Positions 8,468-10,040 of a stretch of 10,040 nt of DNA are shown in pieces (position 1 is the stretch's first letter; each line of letters starts with the position of its first letter). The DNA is from an uncultured Eubacteriales bacterium. GTDB taxonomy: Bacteria > Bacillota > Clostridia > Oscillospirales > Oscillospiraceae. Below the pieces are notes generated by a model. The model was not told where the DNA came from. It did no database searches and was given only the letters and a program-made list of their open reading frames with translations. The position numbers and the translations under genes are program-made. Location: positions 1-10,040 of the forward strand of contig CABPXX010000024.1 in assembly GCA_902461475.1 (NCBI GenBank), given 5' to 3'.

Positions 8468-8517
8468 TAAAGAAAAAGACCGACCCACTGGGACCTTTTT
8501 CTTGCCCAGACGGTCGG
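8468..8517 (-). terminator. Riboswitch-controlled intrinsic terminator ahead of pflA
   Basis: On the minus strand CCGACC (8517-8512) and CTGGG (8509-8505) pair with CCCAG and GGTCGG (8480-8485) around a 12-nt loop, followed by TCTTTTTCTTT. The 5-prime arm overlaps the CCGTC that forms the aptamer pseudoknot, so ligand binding should disfavour the terminator. The loop contains AAGAAAAAG, the exact complement of the T-tract CTTTTTCTT, giving a possible extra antiterminator pairing. Confidence 0.85.
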
Positions 8518-8580
8518 CCGGCTTTCACGATCATACGCCACGTGGTTGATTCCACTTAATACCGCCAGGTGTATGATCAC
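8488..8580 (-). ncRNA. ZTP/ZMP riboswitch aptamer (pfl RNA motif)
   Basis: The pflA leader has the architecture of the ZTP riboswitch, a class first named the pfl motif because it precedes pfl genes. On the minus strand P1 pairs GATCATAC (8578-8571) with GTATGATC (8536-8529). Inside it are the conserved CTGGCG-like segment (CCTGGCGG, about 8569-8562) and the P2 hairpin GTGG-AATCAA-CCAC (8555-8542). The 3-prime subdomain holds the family hallmark CCGTCTGGGCA (close to CCGCCUGGGCA, 8513-8503). The expected pseudoknot can form: GGCGG (8566-8562) with CCGTC (8513-8509), including one G-U pair. The ligand class ZMP/ZTP signals low 10-formyl-tetrahydrofolate and normally turns genes on. The location directly before pflA-pflB fits formate supply for one-carbon metabolism. 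The match is from remembered consensus, not a covariance-model search. Confidence 0.87.
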
Positions 8581-8589
8581 CGTGAGTAC

Positions 8590-8618
8590 AGGCTACTATA
8601 TCTTGTGTCGTTTGTCAA
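8590..8618 (-). promoter_or_regulatory. Promoter of the pflA-pflB operon
   Basis: The minus strand has a consensus -35 TTGACA (8618-8613), a 17-nt spacer and a weak -10 TAGCCT (8595-8590). A better-looking TATAGT (8600-8595) overlaps but is too close to this -35. Either would start transcription just before the riboswitch aptamer at 8580. Confidence 0.6.
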
Positions 8619-8667
8619 GCTTCATTTTTATTTCCCATTATTTTTCAATTTCTGGACACTTTTTAAG

Positions 8668-8683
8668 AACTCCGCAAGGAGTT
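8668..8683. repeat. Small hairpin AACTCC-GCAA-GGAGTT
   Basis: A perfect 6-bp stem closed by a GCAA tetraloop lies in the space between the two divergent promoters. No T-run follows on either strand, so it is not a convincing terminator; its role is unknown. Confidence 0.35.
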
Positions 8684-8725
8684 GTATCGAAGTTGTAAAT
8701 TCTGCACGCCGCCCCCCCGGAGCCG

Positions 8726-8754
8726 TTGCCATTTCCCCTGTGGCATACTATAAT
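8726..8754 (+). promoter_or_regulatory. Sigma-A type promoter of the LCP gene
   Basis: TTGCCA (8726-8731), a 17-nt spacer and a perfect TATAAT (8749-8754) lie 31 nt before the LCP start codon. It is divergent from the pfl promoter at 8590-8618. Confidence 0.75.
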
Positions 8755-8760
8755 GTGCCA
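8741..8760. promoter_or_regulatory. Palindrome over the LCP -10 box (possible operator)
   Basis: TGGCATACTATAATGTGCCA has perfect outer arms TGGCA/TGCCA and eight of ten matching positions per half. It sits directly on TATAAT, so a dimeric repressor binding it would block the promoter. No known regulator site is recognised. Confidence 0.35.
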
Positions 8761-8785
8761 TAACAACGACAAGGAGATGTGCTAC

Positions 8786-10040
8786 ATGGCAAAACGGTAC
8801 AAAAGAAAAACTGGCCGCTCCGGTCTGGAGACCGTGGTCAATCTGCTGGCCCTGCTGTTGTTTGCCGTTCTCGGCATCGGCTTTGTGGCCGCGCTCTTTT
8901 TCACTCACATGCTCACTCCCCTGCTGTTGGCCGTAATCGCGGCGGCTGTGGTGGTGGCCGTAGTGGTGGTGTTTGCTCTGCGGTTCAGCCGCGGCCCCGC
9001 CAAGCGCACGGCGGGTTCCGTGCTGTCCGTGGTGTTCTGCCTGGCGTTCGCCGTGGGCATTGTCTATGCTCGGGTGGGCCTGGACACTCTGAACCGGGTC
9101 ACCAACCCGGAGGCCCAGACCCTGGCCATGTCCGTGTATGTGCGGGGAGATGACACCCGCAGCATGGACGAGCTGCTCCAGCACCCCTTTGGCGTGCTCA
9201 GCGCCGACCAGACGGACACCCAGGCGGCGGTGAAACAGCTGGACGCCAAGTACAGCGTCACCCTCACCCCCCAGGGCTATCCCGAGGCAACCAAACTGGT
9301 GGATGCCCTCAACAACAAGGAAATCGATGCCATTTTGGTCAACCAGAGCCACATGACCGTGCTGGATGACCTGGAAGAATACAAGGACGTGATGCAGAGT
9401 CTGCGCATGGTGGACACCATTCAGGTGCCGCTCCAGGCCAGTGCCGCTCCCCAGCCCACCACCGCTCCCGCCATTCCCCTGGACCAGCCCTTTACGGTAT
9501 ATATCAGCGGCAGCGACTCCCGGAGCAGCGATATCTCCACCTCGGGCAACAGCGATGTGAACATCATCGCCACCATCAACCCCAAAACCCACCAGGTGCT
9601 GCTGGTGTCCACTCCCCGGGACTACTTCATCCCCCTGTCCTTCTCCAATGGGGTCCCGGACAAGCTCACCCACGCCGGGGGCCGGGGCATTGAGGAGAGC
9701 ATCAAAACTCTGGAAATGCTCTACGACATAGAGCTGGACTACTACTTTAAGGTCAACTTCGCCGGATTTGAGGGCATCATTGACGCCCTGGGCGGCATTG
9801 ACGTGTACTCGGACTACGACTTTGAATCCTATATTTCCGACTACACATACCAAAAGGGCGTCAACCACATGGACGGCGAGAAGGCCCTGTACTTCGTCCG
9901 GGAGCGGTACAACCTCCCCAATGGAGACTTCCAGCGGGGCATCCATCAAATGCGGATGATCGAGGCCGTGGCCAACAAGGTTCTCTCCCCCGCCATTCTC
10001 ACCCAATACCTCCCCTTCATGGACGCCGTGGGCAACTGCT
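8786..10040 (+). CDS. LytR-CpsA-Psr (LCP) family cell-wall glycopolymer transferase, 3-prime end cut by the window
   Basis: LCP proteins transfer undecaprenyl-linked glycopolymers such as teichoic acids or capsule onto peptidoglycan at the outer membrane face. The ATG at 8786 follows AAGGAGAT with a 7-nt gap. After a basic N terminus (MAKRYKRKTGR) come three hydrophobic segments (about 16-42, 43-66 and 75-97), then an extracellular accessory region (about 105-215) and an Ala/Pro-rich linker (about 219-233). The LCP catalytic domain starts near residue 236. Its conserved residues are visible: Asp244-Ser-Arg246, Thr-Pro-Arg278-Asp279, the DKLTHAGG segment (292-299) and the Arg372-x-Arg374 to Asp381-x-x-Arg384-x3-Gln388 region. 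The window ends after 418 codons, past most of the LCP core. The three-segment N terminus and accessory domain resemble the Cps2A/LytR-type layout with an extra domain. Which polymer it transfers cannot be told. Confidence 0.92.
   Translation, partial: MAKRYKRKTGRSGLETVVNLLALLLFAVLGIGFVAALFFTHMLTPLLLAVIAAAVVVAVVVVFALRFSRGPAKRTAGSVLSVVFCLAFAVGIVYARVGLDTLNRVTNPEAQTLAMSVYVRGDDTRSMDELLQHPFGVLSADQTDTQAAVKQLDAKYSVTLTPQGYPEATKLVDALNNKEIDAILVNQSHMTVLDDLEEYKDVMQSLRMVDTIQVPLQASAAPQPTTAPAIPLDQPFTVYISGSDSRSSDISTSGNSDVNIIATINPKTHQVLLVSTPRDYFIPLSFSNGVPDKLTHAGGRGIEESIKTLEMLYDIELDYYFKVNFAGFEGIIDALGGIDVYSDYDFESYISDYTYQKGVNHMDGEKALYFVRERYNLPNGDFQRGIHQMRMIEAVANKVLSPAILTQYLPFMDAVGNC

Noticed and set aside
8604..8619. 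Rex-like site (TTG...CAA) over the pfl -35 region
   Set aside because: Only the outer TTG/CAA match; the inner positions do not fit the Rex consensus, and the -35 hexamer itself explains half of it.
8663..10006. Minus-strand open frame opposite the LCP gene
   Set aside because: The plus strand has a promoter, ribosome binding site and LCP motifs; the antisense translation is His/Gly/Val-rich without a recognisable domain.

Overview
The window looks like part of a genome from an anaerobic, GC-rich Bacillota, probably a gut Oscillospiraceae/Clostridia-type organism. This is inferred from the oxygen-sensitive pyruvate formate-lyase pathway, strong AGGAGG-type ribosome binding sites, a secreted multidomain arabinose-releasing glycosidase with FIVAR repeats, an LCP cell-wall enzyme, and GC-rich genes separated by AT-rich spacers. 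No taxon can be fixed from sequence alone.

Layout, left to right. (1) Positions 4843 to 1, minus strand: one very large secreted enzyme gene that runs off the left edge. It has a signal peptide, three tandem discoidin-like carbohydrate-binding modules, an Ig-like domain, a Big_4 domain, a GH127 beta-L-arabinofuranosidase catalytic domain with its Glu and Cys zinc ligands visible, another Ig-like domain and FIVAR repeats. Two one-base deletions (near 4443 and 3298) break it into three reading frames. Both fall in the same Asn-Gly-Asn codon context. (2) 4844-5387: AT-rich spacer with an extended -10 promoter for the glycosidase. (3) 5383-5423: terminator of the pfl operon. (4) 7671 to 5440: intact pflB. 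(5) 8436 to 7686: pflA, the radical SAM activase of PflB, broken by a 22-nt insertion directly before the GGEP SAM-binding motif. (6) 8468-8582: a ZTP/ZMP riboswitch (pfl RNA motif) with an overlapping intrinsic terminator, and its promoter at 8590-8618. (7) 8726 to the right edge, plus strand: promoter and the first 418 codons of an LCP (LytR-CpsA-Psr) family protein.

How the parts work together. The pfl operon reads promoter, ZTP riboswitch, pflA, pflB, terminator. ZTP/ZMP builds up when 10-formyl-tetrahydrofolate is short; the switch would then allow transcription, and PflB would make formate to refill the one-carbon pool. The activase lesion would leave PflB without its in-cis activator unless the lesion is an assembly artefact or a second activase exists elsewhere. 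The glycosidase is a separate transcription unit for scavenging plant arabinofuranosides, and the LCP gene is divergent from the pfl operon.

The most unusual points are the three reading-frame lesions in two otherwise well-preserved genes, the two matching deletions, and a clear formate-linked riboswitch upstream of a disrupted activase.
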